Shown: positions 53,148 to 62,617, counted from the stretch's first letter. The stretch is 64,000 bases of DNA from Methylomicrobium sp051061015 (GCA_051061015.1 JBPFEG010000052.1:50669-114668); one strand, 5' to 3'. Notes: generated from the sequence alone by a model not told the origin. Program-made: numbers and translations.

Positions 53148-54475
53148 ATCACCCCACGCAAAAAAGCAGAGCCCAGGCCCTGCGGGACCAGATTGCCCAA
53201 CTTGTAGACGAATATGCCGAAATCGCCTTGGCGCCTGGACCTTTCCTTCGAGGCGTGAGTGCAGTGCCGCCATCGGGCAAGCTGCTCGGCGCTGCCGAAC
53301 TCAAGAATATGGTGGAGGCATCGCTCGACGGTTGGCTCACTACCGGCCGCTTTAATAAAGAATTCGAAAAGCGGCTGGCCAAATTTCTGGGGGTACAATA
53401 CCTCATTACTGTCAATTCCGGCTCGTCGGCTAATCTGGTCGCATTCAGCTGCTTGACCTCGCCCAAGCTAGGCGACCGCGCAATCAGGCCGGGCGACGAG
53501 GTCATTAGTGTTGCAGCCGGTTTTCCGACCACGGTGAACCCGATCTTGCAATTCGGCGCGGTGCCGGTATTCGTGGACGTGGAACTGGGCACCTATAATA
53601 TCGACGCCGGCAAGATCGAAGCCGCTATCGGTCCCAAAACCAAGGCTGTTATGCTGGCGCACACGCTGGGCAATCCATTCAATCTCGAGGTCGTCACTGC
53701 ACTGTGCAAGCAGTATAATCTCTGGTTGATCGAGGATTGTTGCGACGCGCTCGGGTCAACTTATAACGGACAGATGATTGGCACCTTCGGTGATATCGGC
53801 ACCCTCAGCTTTTACCCTGCCCACCACATCACCATGGGGGAGGGCGGAGCGGTATTCACTAACGACCGCGAACTGAAGACGATCGCCGAGAGCTTTCGGG
53901 ATTGGGGCCGGGATTGTTATTGTCCACCAGGCAAAGACAATACCTGCGGTAAACGCTTTTGCAAACAATTGGGTACGCTGCCGCAAGGTTACGACCATAA
54001 GTACACCTATAGCCATCTCGGATACAACTTAAAAATCACCGACATGCAGGCTGCCTGTGGTCTTGCCCAGCTAGATAAGGTGCCTGATTTCATTGCCCGA
54101 CGCAAAGCCAATTTTGCTTACTTAACGGATCGAATGAAAAGCTGCGAGGAATTTCTGCTGCTGCCCTCGGCTACGCCTAATTCGGATCCCTCCTGGTTCG
54201 GCTGCCCGATTACTCTGCGTGATAATGTCCCGTTCAGTCGGGTAGAGCTAATGAATTTCCTTGATAAAAATAAGGTCGGCACGCGTCTGCTTTTTGCCGG
54301 TAATCTTACCCGCCAGCCTTATATGTTAGGGCGTAACTTTCGGGTAGCCGGAGAATTGGCTAATACCGACACGATAATGAACAACTCGTTCTGGATCGGA
54401 ATACAGCCTTCCTTGACCGAAGAAATGCTGGATTATTCGGCGGCGACGATCGAGTCGTTCTTCAATAATTTTTGA
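53144..54475 (+). CDS. rfbH: CDP-4-keto-6-deoxyglucose 3-dehydrase (E1)
   Basis: 443-residue PLP/iron-sulfur enzyme that removes the 3-OH to give CDP-4-keto-3,6-dideoxyglucose together with a reductase (E3). Seen: SGSSANLVAFS near 88-98, EDCCDALGS near 194-202, and SFYPAHHITMGEGGAVFTN near 222-240, where His replaces the usual Schiff-base Lys as known in E1. The Cys cluster CPPGKDNTCGKRFCKQ near 264-279 fits the 2Fe-2S site. Overlaps rfbG by 4 bp. No E3 reductase gene is visible in the window. Confidence 0.94.
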   Translation: MNHPTQKSRAQALRDQIAQLVDEYAEIALAPGPFLRGVSAVPPSGKLLGAAELKNMVEASLDGWLTTGRFNKEFEKRLAKFLGVQYLITVNSGSSANLVAFSCLTSPKLGDRAIRPGDEVISVAAGFPTTVNPILQFGAVPVFVDVELGTYNIDAGKIEAAIGPKTKAVMLAHTLGNPFNLEVVTALCKQYNLWLIEDCCDALGSTYNGQMIGTFGDIGTLSFYPAHHITMGEGGAVFTNDRELKTIAESFRDWGRDCYCPPGKDNTCGKRFCKQLGTLPQGYDHKYTYSHLGYNLKITDMQAACGLAQLDKVPDFIARRKANFAYLTDRMKSCEEFLLLPSATPNSDPSWFGCPITLRDNVPFSRVELMNFLDKNKVGTRLLFAGNLTRQPYMLGRNFRVAGELANTDTIMNNSFWIGIQPSLTEEMLDYSAATIESFFNNF

Positions 54476-54488
54476 GCAATTTATACCG

Positions 54489-55598
54489 ATGAATTCTGTT
54501 TCGAAAAAAGATAAAGATCTTTTTGAAAATTTATTTGTGCTCGAGCTGGCGAACAATCACTTAGGCAAAGTCGACAGAGGATTGAGAATTATCCGCGATC
54601 ATGCTTCGGTGGTCCGCTTCAATAATGTTAAAGCGGCTATAAAACTGCAATTTCGAGATGTCGATGCGTTTATTCACCCCGAATTCAAAGGGAGTAAAGA
54701 GCAGCGTTATATAAAAAAGACCGAAGATACCAAACTCAGCAAAAGCGATTTTGCACGTATGGTCGAGGAAATAAAGTATGTGAGCTGTATTCCGATGGCG
54801 ACCCCTTTCGATGAGGCGTCGGTCGATCTGTGCATCGAATTCGACATGCCCATCATCAAGATAGCCAGTTCGGATATGAACGATTGGGTGTTGATTGAAA
54901 AGATTGCCTCGACCCGTCGTCCGGTAATCGTCTCGACCGGGGGCGCTTCGGAAAAGGACTTGGACGATCTGGTCCATTTTTTTGAAAAGCGAGACATTCC
55001 TTTAGCGATCAATCATTGTATTTCCATCTATCCTTCCGAGGATGACGAGCTTGAGCTTAATCAGATTGATTATCTCAAGGAGAGATATCCCTACCACGTG
55101 ATTGGCTTGTCCACCCATGAGTATAGCGACTGGCATTCGTCCATGTTGATATCATATGGTAAAGGAGCCCGCACCTGGGAGCGTCATATTGATGTTGAAT
55201 ACGAAGGAGCCATGGTTTCTCCTTATTGCTCGCTTCCGCATCAGTGCGACGCCTGGTTCAAGTCTTTCCATAAGGCCGCCCAAATGTGCGGCGGATATAA
55301 TCGGGCTAGACGCGTTATCTCGAAGAAGGAGACAGAGTATCTTGAAGCGCTGGTCCGAGGCGTATATGCCAGGCGCGATTTGGAGCCGGGCTATGTTTTT
55401 ACTAAGGATGGCTTCGAGAAAGATTTCTATCTTGCGATTCCGCTTCGTAAAGGGCAACTCTCCTGCCGTGAGATAATGAACGGAGAGCGTCTGACAACAC
55501 CGATCAAGCCGGATGAACCGCTTACGATCAGTCACATCAACGGCCCTTATAGCGAGAACCCAGCGCTCAAAAAACAGATTACCAATCGCGGGTTATAA
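54489..55598 (+). CDS. NeuB-family PEP-condensing synthase with SAF domain
   Basis: 369 residues. TIM-barrel NeuB-like core: LFVLELANNHLGKVDRGL at 15-32, VKAAIKLQFRD near 47-57, PMATPFDEASVDL near 101-113, IKIASSDMNDWVLIEKI near 123-139, VSTGGASEKDL near 148-158, and SIYPSEDDELEL near 179-190. A C-terminal SAF-like domain follows (ARRDLEPGYVFTKDGFEKDF). NeuB proteins join PEP with a sugar to make 2-keto-3-deoxy acids, but this member lies in a 3,6-dideoxyhexose cluster, not next to sialic acid genes. Its sugar acceptor is unknown. Confidence 0.8.
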   Translation: MNSVSKKDKDLFENLFVLELANNHLGKVDRGLRIIRDHASVVRFNNVKAAIKLQFRDVDAFIHPEFKGSKEQRYIKKTEDTKLSKSDFARMVEEIKYVSCIPMATPFDEASVDLCIEFDMPIIKIASSDMNDWVLIEKIASTRRPVIVSTGGASEKDLDDLVHFFEKRDIPLAINHCISIYPSEDDELELNQIDYLKERYPYHVIGLSTHEYSDWHSSMLISYGKGARTWERHIDVEYEGAMVSPYCSLPHQCDAWFKSFHKAAQMCGGYNRARRVISKKETEYLEALVRGVYARRDLEPGYVFTKDGFEKDFYLAIPLRKGQLSCREIMNGERLTTPIKPDEPLTISHINGPYSENPALKKQITNRGL

Positions 55599-57407
55599 AT
55601 GAAACGAATTTCCGAACAGATTGCGGATTGGCTTGTCCGCCAGGGCGTCGAGCAGGTTTTTTCCGTAACCGGCGGCGGTGCGATGTTTTTGAATCAGGCG
55701 CTCGGCGGGCATGAAAAACTGCAATGCACTTTCATGCACCATGAGCAAGCCTGCGCGATGGCTGCTGAAGGTTACGCACGCATTGCCGGCAAGCCCGCTG
55801 TCGTGATGCTGACAACCGGTCCGGGTTCCATCAATGCCCTGAACGGCGTATACGGCGCATTTACGGATTCGATACCGATGTTCGTCATTTCCGGTCAGGT
55901 CAAACGTGAAACCTGTCTTTCATTTTATGATCTTCCCAATCTCAGGCAATTGGGCGATCAGGAAGGGCCAACGGTCGCGATGGCAGCGCCGATTTGCAAG
56001 TACGCCGAAATTATCCGCACTCCCGCCGACCTAGTGCGGGCGCTTCCCGAAGCCCTCTCAAAGGCAATATCGGGTCGTCCCGGTCCCGTGTGGCTGGACA
56101 TTCCCTTGGATATCCAGTCGTCCACAGAACAGTTGGAGATACCCGATATTCTCCCTTCAAAGCTGCCGGTGTCTCCCGGTCTTTTTCAGCAGTGCGCTGA
56201 ACTTGTCGACCGGCTGAAAGCGGCAAACCGGCCGTTGATTCTGGGCGGAACCGGCGTCAGGCTTGCGGGCGCGGTAGAGCGTCTGCTCCAATTTGTGGAG
56301 CGCACCCGTATACCACTGGCAACTGCATGGACGCACGATCTGATAGCTTCCCATCATCCGCTTTTTGCGGGCCGACCGGGCACTATAGGGACGCGGGCCG
56401 GAAATTTCTGCCTCCAAAACGCGGATTTTGTCCTTGTGCTCGGCTCCCGCCTGAACATACGGCAAACAAGTTACAATTGGGATTCTTTCGCAAGGAGCGC
56501 CTGGGTTGCGCAAGTCGATGTGGATTCTGCCGAACTGGCTAAACCGACCATACAGCCCGATCAGACGATTGCAGCGGATATCAACCAGTTTCTTGATGAA
56601 TTCGAAAGCCATCTTAAAAAGAATCCGTTGCCCGATTATTCGGCTTGGGTGGACTGGTGCCGTGAGATCGGCAAGGAATACGCAGTAGTCCGGGAGCATC
56701 GGCAGGTCGTCGATGCTCCGCTGAACCCCTACCTCGTTGTGGATCGCATCTTTAACCGGATGCGCGACGACGACATTGTGGCCTGCGGTAACGCGTCGGC
56801 CTGTATCTTACCGTTTCAGATCGGAAGCCTGAAGGCCAAGCAGCGCCTGTTTAGTAATTCGGGCTCCGCTTCTATGGGCTATGATTTACCGTCCGCGATC
56901 GGCGCAGCGTCGGCGCGTATGGCGAAGCAGCGCGTAATCTGCTTCGCCGGTGACGGCAGTTTGCAGATGAATATTCAGGAATTGCAGACGCTCAAGACCA
57001 CTGGGCTGAACGTGATCGTCGTTGTCCTAAACAATAGCGGCTATGTTTCAATCTGGCAAACCCACGAGAACTTCTTCGGGCGAGTGATCGGGGCCAATCC
57101 CGCGTCAGGCGTCGAATTTCCCGATTTCGCCGCGGTTGCTCGGGCCTATGGGATTCGGGCCGCGACAATCCACAACGAAAGCGATCTCACTCAGCTTGAT
57201 GACTTGCTCTATGAAGGCGGGCCGTTGCTGATTGATGTCATCGTCGACCCCAATCAGGAGTTTGTCCCCCGCATCAAATCTCGCGTCGATGAAAACGGGA
57301 AGTTCGTGACGCCGGAACTGGATGATATGTATCCGTTTCTAGAATCTGAAGTGATCACTAGAATCAGGGAATCGGCTAACTCAATCAAAGCAGTTCCGCC
57401 GCTATGA
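55599..57407 (+). CDS. TPP-dependent acetolactate-synthase-like enzyme (YerE-like candidate)
   Basis: 602 residues with the three-domain ThDP fold. Catalytic Glu in HHEQACAMAAEGYAR near 49-63, ISGQVK near 105, and TPP motif GDGSLQMNIQELQTLKTTGL near 450-469 with metal ligand Asn in LNNSGYVSIWQ. It starts directly after the NeuB-like gene stop. In the yersiniose pathway, YerE uses TPP to put a two-carbon unit from pyruvate on CDP-4-keto-3,6-dideoxyglucose, the product of RfbH. Presence of rfbFGH next door makes this the best hypothesis; ordinary acetolactate synthase is less likely in this context. Confidence 0.75.
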   Translation: MKRISEQIADWLVRQGVEQVFSVTGGGAMFLNQALGGHEKLQCTFMHHEQACAMAAEGYARIAGKPAVVMLTTGPGSINALNGVYGAFTDSIPMFVISGQVKRETCLSFYDLPNLRQLGDQEGPTVAMAAPICKYAEIIRTPADLVRALPEALSKAISGRPGPVWLDIPLDIQSSTEQLEIPDILPSKLPVSPGLFQQCAELVDRLKAANRPLILGGTGVRLAGAVERLLQFVERTRIPLATAWTHDLIASHHPLFAGRPGTIGTRAGNFCLQNADFVLVLGSRLNIRQTSYNWDSFARSAWVAQVDVDSAELAKPTIQPDQTIAADINQFLDEFESHLKKNPLPDYSAWVDWCREIGKEYAVVREHRQVVDAPLNPYLVVDRIFNRMRDDDIVACGNASACILPFQIGSLKAKQRLFSNSGSASMGYDLPSAIGAASARMAKQRVICFAGDGSLQMNIQELQTLKTTGLNVIVVVLNNSGYVSIWQTHENFFGRVIGANPASGVEFPDFAAVARAYGIRAATIHNESDLTQLDDLLYEGGPLLIDVIVDPNQEFVPRIKSRVDENGKFVTPELDDMYPFLESEVITRIRESANSIKAVPPL

Positions 57408-58543
57408 ATGGTAAGAGCCACAATCAGTGTCCTGTAAAGGACTTCACCGGCTTTAAATTATTATGTGAGCGAGTCGCTCGCTCCGAGCCTCATCGGCTTG
57501 CATCCGATCGCCCAATATGGATATTTGGCTCAGGCCAATTTGGCATGAGTCTTTGTAGAACTCTTATACAGGAAGGCTTTCATGTCGAGGGTTTTATTGA
57601 TTCAAACCCAAGAAGCGGAAAAATGGTTGATTTGCCGGTTTTGACATGGCAAGAATTAAAGCCTGCCCAGCTTGAAGCACAGTTAGCTGTAGGTATTTTC
57701 AACCGGGAAATGCCCCTGGATGAATTGGAGTTGATTGCAAGGTCGACGGGTTTCAACGATGTGTTCATGCCTTGGGATCTCTATGCTCAATTTTCTCGCC
57801 AGCTTGGCTGGCGGTTCTGGCTGAGCGAGGCAAGCGTTATCTTGGACAATCTCTCTGCCATAGAGCATACCTACCGTAATTTGGCCGACGAAACCAGTCG
57901 ACAATGTTTGCTTGATATTTGCGTATTTCGTCTAGGGCGTCATAATGCCTATGCCGGTTTCAGGCACTCAGATGCGCAATATTTCAACGACCTGACTTTA
58001 ACGCCCTTTAAAGGCAGGAAAGTAAACTATGTCGATGGCGGGGCTTATCAGGGAGATACTTTGCTGGAACTTGCTGCGCAGGCAGACGTAGGGAGTGCGT
58101 TTCTTTTCGAGCCGGACCCTGACAATTTAAAAGCCCTGGTAAATACGGTGCATTCGATGGAGCTGCCAGCCGTCTGCATGCCGCTCGCAGTCTCAGACAG
58201 TTACAGCATTCTTTCGTTTAATGCGGGCAATGGAGAAGGTTGCGCGATAACGAAAGACGGGAGTCAACATATCGCCGCTGTGGCGCTGGATGAAGTGCTG
58301 CACGGTTATCCCGTCAATTTCATCAAGCTTGATGTGGAAGGGGCCGAGATTCCGGCTTTACGGGGAGCTGAAGGAATAATTAAACGCGATAGGCCTGTTC
58401 TGGCGATTTCTCTTTATCATCGTCCAAAGGATATCTGGGAAATACCCGAACTGTTGTCGGCAGTTTATAGTGAATACCAGTTTTATATCCGGCAACATTA
58501 TTACAACAGCTTTGATTCCGTTTTGTACGCCATTCCTAAGTAA
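57404..58543 (+). CDS. FkbM-type methyltransferase with N-terminal Rossmann-like domain
   Basis: 379 residues. The first 120 hold a Rossmann-like sugar/NAD-binding unit (PIWIFGSGQFGMSLCRTLIQEGFHVEGFIDSNP) and the second half a FkbM SAM-methyltransferase (VNYVDGGAYQGDTLLELA, LFEPDPDN, FIKLDVEGAEIPALRGAE). FkbM proteins O-methylate sugars. Overlaps the TPP gene by 4 bp. The N-terminal domain is also found alone in sugar-modification proteins, so this could be a domain fusion. Confidence 0.8.
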   Translation: MNGKSHNQCPVKDFTGFKLLCERVARSEPHRLASDRPIWIFGSGQFGMSLCRTLIQEGFHVEGFIDSNPRSGKMVDLPVLTWQELKPAQLEAQLAVGIFNREMPLDELELIARSTGFNDVFMPWDLYAQFSRQLGWRFWLSEASVILDNLSAIEHTYRNLADETSRQCLLDICVFRLGRHNAYAGFRHSDAQYFNDLTLTPFKGRKVNYVDGGAYQGDTLLELAAQADVGSAFLFEPDPDNLKALVNTVHSMELPAVCMPLAVSDSYSILSFNAGNGEGCAITKDGSQHIAAVALDEVLHGYPVNFIKLDVEGAEIPALRGAEGIIKRDRPVLAISLYHRPKDIWEIPELLSAVYSEYQFYIRQHYYNSFDSVLYAIPK

Positions 58544-58599
58544 TGAAACTAACAGAATAACAACAGAGCTTTATGAGGATTAATTAGGGGGTTAAAGAG

Positions 58600-59364
58600 G
58601 TGTTTAATTTCGATGAGTCGTCTGTAAAGGATACTGAGATTAAAAAAATAGTTGCTGAAGCCTATGCTGAAATAAGAAAACAAAAACCATGGTCACATGA
58701 GAAAACACCGAATATTATTCATCACCGTGTGCTTCCTTATGCCACTTATTGCCCATGGATTTCCGATGAAGAATTTCAATTGGTATATGACAGAATACAA
58801 AATTTTACTCTTGTAGATATATACCGTTGCTATGAGTTGTGGGCATTTGCCAAGCAGCTTGCAGATATAGAAGGTTGTTTTTTAGAAGTCGGTGTATGGA
58901 GAGGAGGGACCGGCGCGCTTATGGCAGAAGCAATAAAAAGCAAATCCACTAAAAAAATCTATTTGGCTGATACTTTTTCTGGTGTTGTAAAAGCGGGTAA
59001 AAATGATCCAATCTATAAGGGCGGCGAGCATTCTGATACATCTAAAGCACTGGTTGAATCTTTATTGAAAAAACTTGATTTAACGAATACGGTATTATTA
59101 GAAGGAATTTTCCCAGAGGAAACTTCAAATTTAATAAATGAGCCGATTGTTTTGCTTCATTGCGATGTAGATGTTTATTCTTCTGCAAAGGATATTGTAA
59201 ATTGGAGCATTCCACGGTTTTGTTCAGGCGGCGCAATCATTTTTGATGATTATGGGTTTTCTGGGTGTGAAGGGATAACTCAATTCGTAAATGAACTTCG
59301 TTTTAATAAGGACTTTATTTTTATCCATAATTTGAATGGGCACGCAATCTTTATAAAAAAATAA
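58600..59364 (+). CDS. TylF/MycF-type sugar O-methyltransferase
   Basis: 254 residues from a GTG start with AGGGGG eight bases upstream. Seen: GCFLEVGVWRGGTGALMAEAI (SAM-binding) near 92-112, YLADTFSGVVKAGKND near 121-136, LLHCDVDVYSSAKD near 185-198 (metal-binding Asp), and FDDYGFSGCEG near 215-225. TylF enzymes methylate deoxysugar hydroxyls. The gene is more AT-rich than its neighbours, suggesting separate acquisition. Gap of 56 bp upstream. Confidence 0.85.
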   Translation: MFNFDESSVKDTEIKKIVAEAYAEIRKQKPWSHEKTPNIIHHRVLPYATYCPWISDEEFQLVYDRIQNFTLVDIYRCYELWAFAKQLADIEGCFLEVGVWRGGTGALMAEAIKSKSTKKIYLADTFSGVVKAGKNDPIYKGGEHSDTSKALVESLLKKLDLTNTVLLEGIFPEETSNLINEPIVLLHCDVDVYSSAKDIVNWSIPRFCSGGAIIFDDYGFSGCEGITQFVNELRFNKDFIFIHNLNGHAIFIKK

Positions 59365-59452
59365 GACAACTGATTTTTCTTATTATTCAATTAGTTTACT
59401 AGAGAAGAATGGGAGGCGATGTGTTGTTCACTTCATACGAAATTAAGGATAA

Positions 59453-60436
59453 ATGACTTCTTCGCTGCATATATTTCTTACAGGTGGTACGGGCTTTTTT
59501 GGAAGAGCTCTGCTGCGTACATGGCAAGCCGAATCTTATATCGGCGTACCTGTTCCGTTTGTCACAGTGTTGAGCCGCTCTCCGGATGCTTTCTTTGAGC
59601 AATACCCCGAATTTAGGGATTTACCCTGGCTGCGCCTGCATCGTGGCGACATCTGTAATCTCGATACTCTGCCTCATGGCATTGCATATACCCATATTGT
59701 GCACGCGGCCGCCGATTCAACACTCGGTCCTCAGTTAACTCCTTTGCAGCGTTATGATCAAATCGTCTGTGGTACACGCAATCTTCTCGATTTTGCAGTG
59801 GCTTGTGCCGCCGAACGATTCCTCTTTATTAGTTCAGGAGCGGTTTATGGCCCGCAGCCTACCCATCTCGATCAGATTCCCGAGGATTGGAAGGGCATGC
59901 CTAATCCGCTCGATCCGGGTAATGCCTATGGCGTCGCGAAACGGTCAGCGGAACACCTTTGCGCGCTCTACAACCGGACCCATCGGCTGCATACGGTCAT
60001 TGCCCGTTGCTTCGCGTTTATTGGCGAAGATTTGCCGTTGGATGCGCATTTTGCAATCGGTAATTTCATCCTCGATGCGTTACGGCATGACAAGATCGTA
60101 GTCAAAGGCGACGGCATGCCGTTGCGTTCCTACTTAGACCAGCGGGATTTAGCTGAGTGGTTATTCACGATGCTGCAAAAAGGGGAGAGCGGTTGCGCTT
60201 ACAATGTCGGCTCGGACCAGGGGCTCAGCATCGCCGAAATCGCCCATCTTGTTCGCGATATCGTAAGCCCCGGTAAGCCCGTTCATATTCAAGGGGATTC
60301 CTGCGGAAACAATGGCCGTAACCTCTATATCCCGAGCATCCGCCGCGCCAAGGAAGAATTGGGCCTTGCGGTCAGGATTCCGCTCGACGCGGCGATCAAA
60401 GCCACGGCGGAAGGTGCGGAGCGGCGACTAAATTAA
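59453..60436 (+). CDS. NAD-dependent epimerase/dehydratase (SDR), dideoxysugar reductase candidate
   Basis: 327 residues with GGTGFFG near 10-16, HAAADSTLGPQ near 84-94, SSGAVYGP near 125-132, and catalytic YGVAK near 158-162. Similar SDRs in 3,6-dideoxyhexose loci reduce the 4-keto group to form abequose, paratose or the yersiniose branch. Preceded by AAGGATAA. It is my candidate for the reductase that completes the CDP-sugar; epimerase activity is also possible. Confidence 0.78.
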   Translation: MTSSLHIFLTGGTGFFGRALLRTWQAESYIGVPVPFVTVLSRSPDAFFEQYPEFRDLPWLRLHRGDICNLDTLPHGIAYTHIVHAAADSTLGPQLTPLQRYDQIVCGTRNLLDFAVACAAERFLFISSGAVYGPQPTHLDQIPEDWKGMPNPLDPGNAYGVAKRSAEHLCALYNRTHRLHTVIARCFAFIGEDLPLDAHFAIGNFILDALRHDKIVVKGDGMPLRSYLDQRDLAEWLFTMLQKGESGCAYNVGSDQGLSIAEIAHLVRDIVSPGKPVHIQGDSCGNNGRNLYIPSIRRAKEELGLAVRIPLDAAIKATAEGAERRLN

Positions 60437-60451
60437 ATTCCATGAAATGCA

Positions 60452-61101
60452 ATGCCGATTGAAAATCTAATTTTTGACCTTGACGGTACTTTGATCGACA
60501 GTTCGAACAGCATTCTTGAGTCATTCCGAGGGGCTTTCGAGGAAGTAGGAAAAGAGCCTGTGTGTCCCCTGAAGGCTGACATTATTGGTCCGCCATTAAG
60601 GGAAGCGTTATGCCAATTGTCGGGTTCGTCTGATTCCGAAGAGTTGGATAGGCTTGCAACAGCTTTTAAAGCCCATTACGATACCGAAGGATACAAATCA
60701 CCGAGGTCTTTCCAAATGTTGCGGAAATGTTGTCTGAACTGTCAAGAATGCAACTTTCGTTATATATTGCGACTAACAAGCGAACCAAACCGACCCGTTT
60801 AATACTCGATCATTTAGGGTGGACGTCTTATTTCAACGACGTTTATGCGTTGGACTATTTAACTGTCTCCAAGGCGCAAAAATCGGATCTTCTGAAATAC
60901 ATAGTGGACAAATATTCGATGAATTCCGAGAGTACTTTGTATGTGGGGGACCGACCGGAAGATGGTAAAGCCGCAGCAAAGAATCATCTTAAGTTTGCAT
61001 TCGCCGCCTGGGGATATGGTATGGATATTAAGATATTCGAAGGCTCTGGAGATTTTTATCTCGAATGTCCGGCTCGATTGCGCGAACATTTAGATTTTTA
61101 A
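60452..61101 (+). pseudogene. HAD-family phosphatase, frameshifted
   Basis: Two open pieces make one Gph-like HAD phosphatase. Frame 1: FDLDGTLIDSS (motif I) near 8-18. Frame 2: ATNKR (motif II) and VGDRPEDGKAA (motif IV). In the sequence TACAAATCACC at 60693-60701, adding one A restores TAC AAA ATC ACC GAG GTC and links ITEVFPNVAEML to the second part. So a single-base loss in an A run at 60695-60697 breaks the gene. It could be a real mutation or a sequencing error. A phosphatase fits a NeuB-type pathway, where the product is a sugar-phosphate. Confidence 0.85.
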
Positions 61102-61176
61102 GCTTCCTGGTATTTAAATTGAAGAGCAACAATTGGGATAGCTTAGTCTATTTTTTGTGAGAGTCAGTGGTAACAG

Positions 61177-62112
61177 ATGAATAAGATGATTAGTGTAGTT
61201 ACTCCTTGTTACAACGAAGAAGACAACGTGGAACCGCTTTACGAGCGTATCAAGGCGGTGTTTGCCGAGTTTCCTCAATATCGCTACGAACACCTTTTCA
61301 TCGATAATTCTTCAACGGACCGGACCGTTGAAAAAGTAAAGGAACTCGCTGCCAGGGATATCAACGTCAAGCTGATCGTGAACATCAGGAATTTTGGACA
61401 TATCCGCTCACCGGTGCACGCCATCCAACAGACCAAAGGTGATGCCGTAATCTGTCTGGCTTCCGATTTGCAGGATCCACCCGAATTGATCGGTGAGTTT
61501 ATTGCTAAATGGGAAGAAGGCTATCCTGTAGTCGCGGGCATCAAGCCCAAGAGTCTTGAGACGCCATTGATGTTTCTGGTTCGACGTTCATATTACAAAT
61601 TGATCAGCAAAATATCGGACGTTCCGTTGCTGCAGAACTTCACCGGTTTCGGGCTTTACGATCGCTCGGTGATCGAAGTCATACGCAAACTGGATGATCC
61701 TTATCCCTATTTTCGCGGGTTGATTTCCGAATTGGGATTCCCGGTGGCGCAAATTCCTTATGTCCAGCCTAAGCGGATACGGGGAATAACTAAAAACAAT
61801 TTTTATACCTTGTATGACATGGCCATGCTTGGCATCACCAGCCACTCCAAGATTCCACTCAGAATGGCCACTTTCTTTGGTTTTTGCGTCGGAGGATTAA
61901 GCTTTTTTGTGGCATTGGGCTACCTGATATACAAGTTGCTGTATTGGGACAATTTCCAGTTGGGCACAGCGCCACTGATTATCGGCTTCTTTTTTATCGC
62001 TTCGGTGCAGCTTTTTTTCATCGGCATCCTCGGTGAATATATTGGCGCGATACATACCCAGGTACTGCGAAGGCCTCTCGTGATCGAAAAAGAAAGAGTC
62101 AACTTTGACTGA
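61177..62112 (+). CDS. GT2 polyprenyl-phosphate glycosyltransferase (GtrB/DPM1-like)
   Basis: 311 residues: CYNEEDNVEPLYERI near 11-25, DNSSTDRTVEKV near 43-54, LASDLQDPPE near 94-103, and two C-terminal helices (FFGFCVGGLSFFVALGYLIYKL and LIIGFFFIASVQLFFIGILGEYIGAI). Loads undecaprenyl phosphate with one sugar. Only the Nudix gene separates it from a GtrA gene, so it is a Gtr-type pair. Overlaps the Nudix gene by 8 bp. Confidence 0.9.
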   Translation: MNKMISVVTPCYNEEDNVEPLYERIKAVFAEFPQYRYEHLFIDNSSTDRTVEKVKELAARDINVKLIVNIRNFGHIRSPVHAIQQTKGDAVICLASDLQDPPELIGEFIAKWEEGYPVVAGIKPKSLETPLMFLVRRSYYKLISKISDVPLLQNFTGFGLYDRSVIEVIRKLDDPYPYFRGLISELGFPVAQIPYVQPKRIRGITKNNFYTLYDMAMLGITSHSKIPLRMATFFGFCVGGLSFFVALGYLIYKLLYWDNFQLGTAPLIIGFFFIASVQLFFIGILGEYIGAIHTQVLRRPLVIEKERVNFD

Positions 62113-62617
62113 CAGGGAAAAACAACTCTCTGCTGCCATACGTCAAATCGAGGACTGCATCGAACAGGCGGAAGTCGGCTTACCCGAAGAAGTATTCCTG
62201 TTTGTTAGCAGAATCATCCCGCTAGTGAATGTTGACCTATTGATCCAGGATAATAAAAAACGGACACTGCTGACCTGGCGCGACGACCGTTTTTACGGTC
62301 CCGGATGGCATGTACCCGGAGGCATTATTCGTTACAAAGAAACGTGTGCGGATCGCATTCGGCACGTGGCTCGGCAGGAACTCGGTGCGGAAGTCGATAC
62401 CGACCCTTCACCTATGTTTGTGCTGCAAAGCATTGCGCCCGAAAAAACAGATCGTGCTCATGCCATTTCCCTGCTGTATCGATGTAGGTTGAAGAGTTGC
62501 CTCGATGAGCGGCAAAGGTTCACGCCGGAATCTCCCTTGCCTGGACAATGGCAATGGCACGCGCATTGCCCGGAAAATCTTATCCAGGAACAACAAGAGT
62601 ATGCGGTATTTTTTTAG
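62105..62617 (+). CDS. Nudix hydrolase, GDP-mannose mannosyl hydrolase-like
   Basis: 170 residues. Degenerate Nudix box GGIIRYKETCADRIRHVARQELG near 77-99: the GDPMH subfamily also deviates from GX5EX7REUXEEXGU, as here with Gln-Glu. VNVDLLIQ near 42-49 and WRDDRFYGPGWHVPGG near 62-77 fit the subfamily. It may hydrolyse a GDP-hexose or another NDP-sugar, controlling pool size. The stop is at the edge of a dispersed repeat. Confidence 0.72.
   Translation: MTDREKQLSAAIRQIEDCIEQAEVGLPEEVFLFVSRIIPLVNVDLLIQDNKKRTLLTWRDDRFYGPGWHVPGGIIRYKETCADRIRHVARQELGAEVDTDPSPMFVLQSIAPEKTDRAHAISLLYRCRLKSCLDERQRFTPESPLPGQWQWHAHCPENLIQEQQEYAVFF

Noticed and set aside
54489..55598. Naming the NeuB-like gene as sialic acid synthase
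   Set aside because: No neuA, neuC or legionaminic/pseudaminic partners in the window; neighbours are CDP-dideoxysugar genes.
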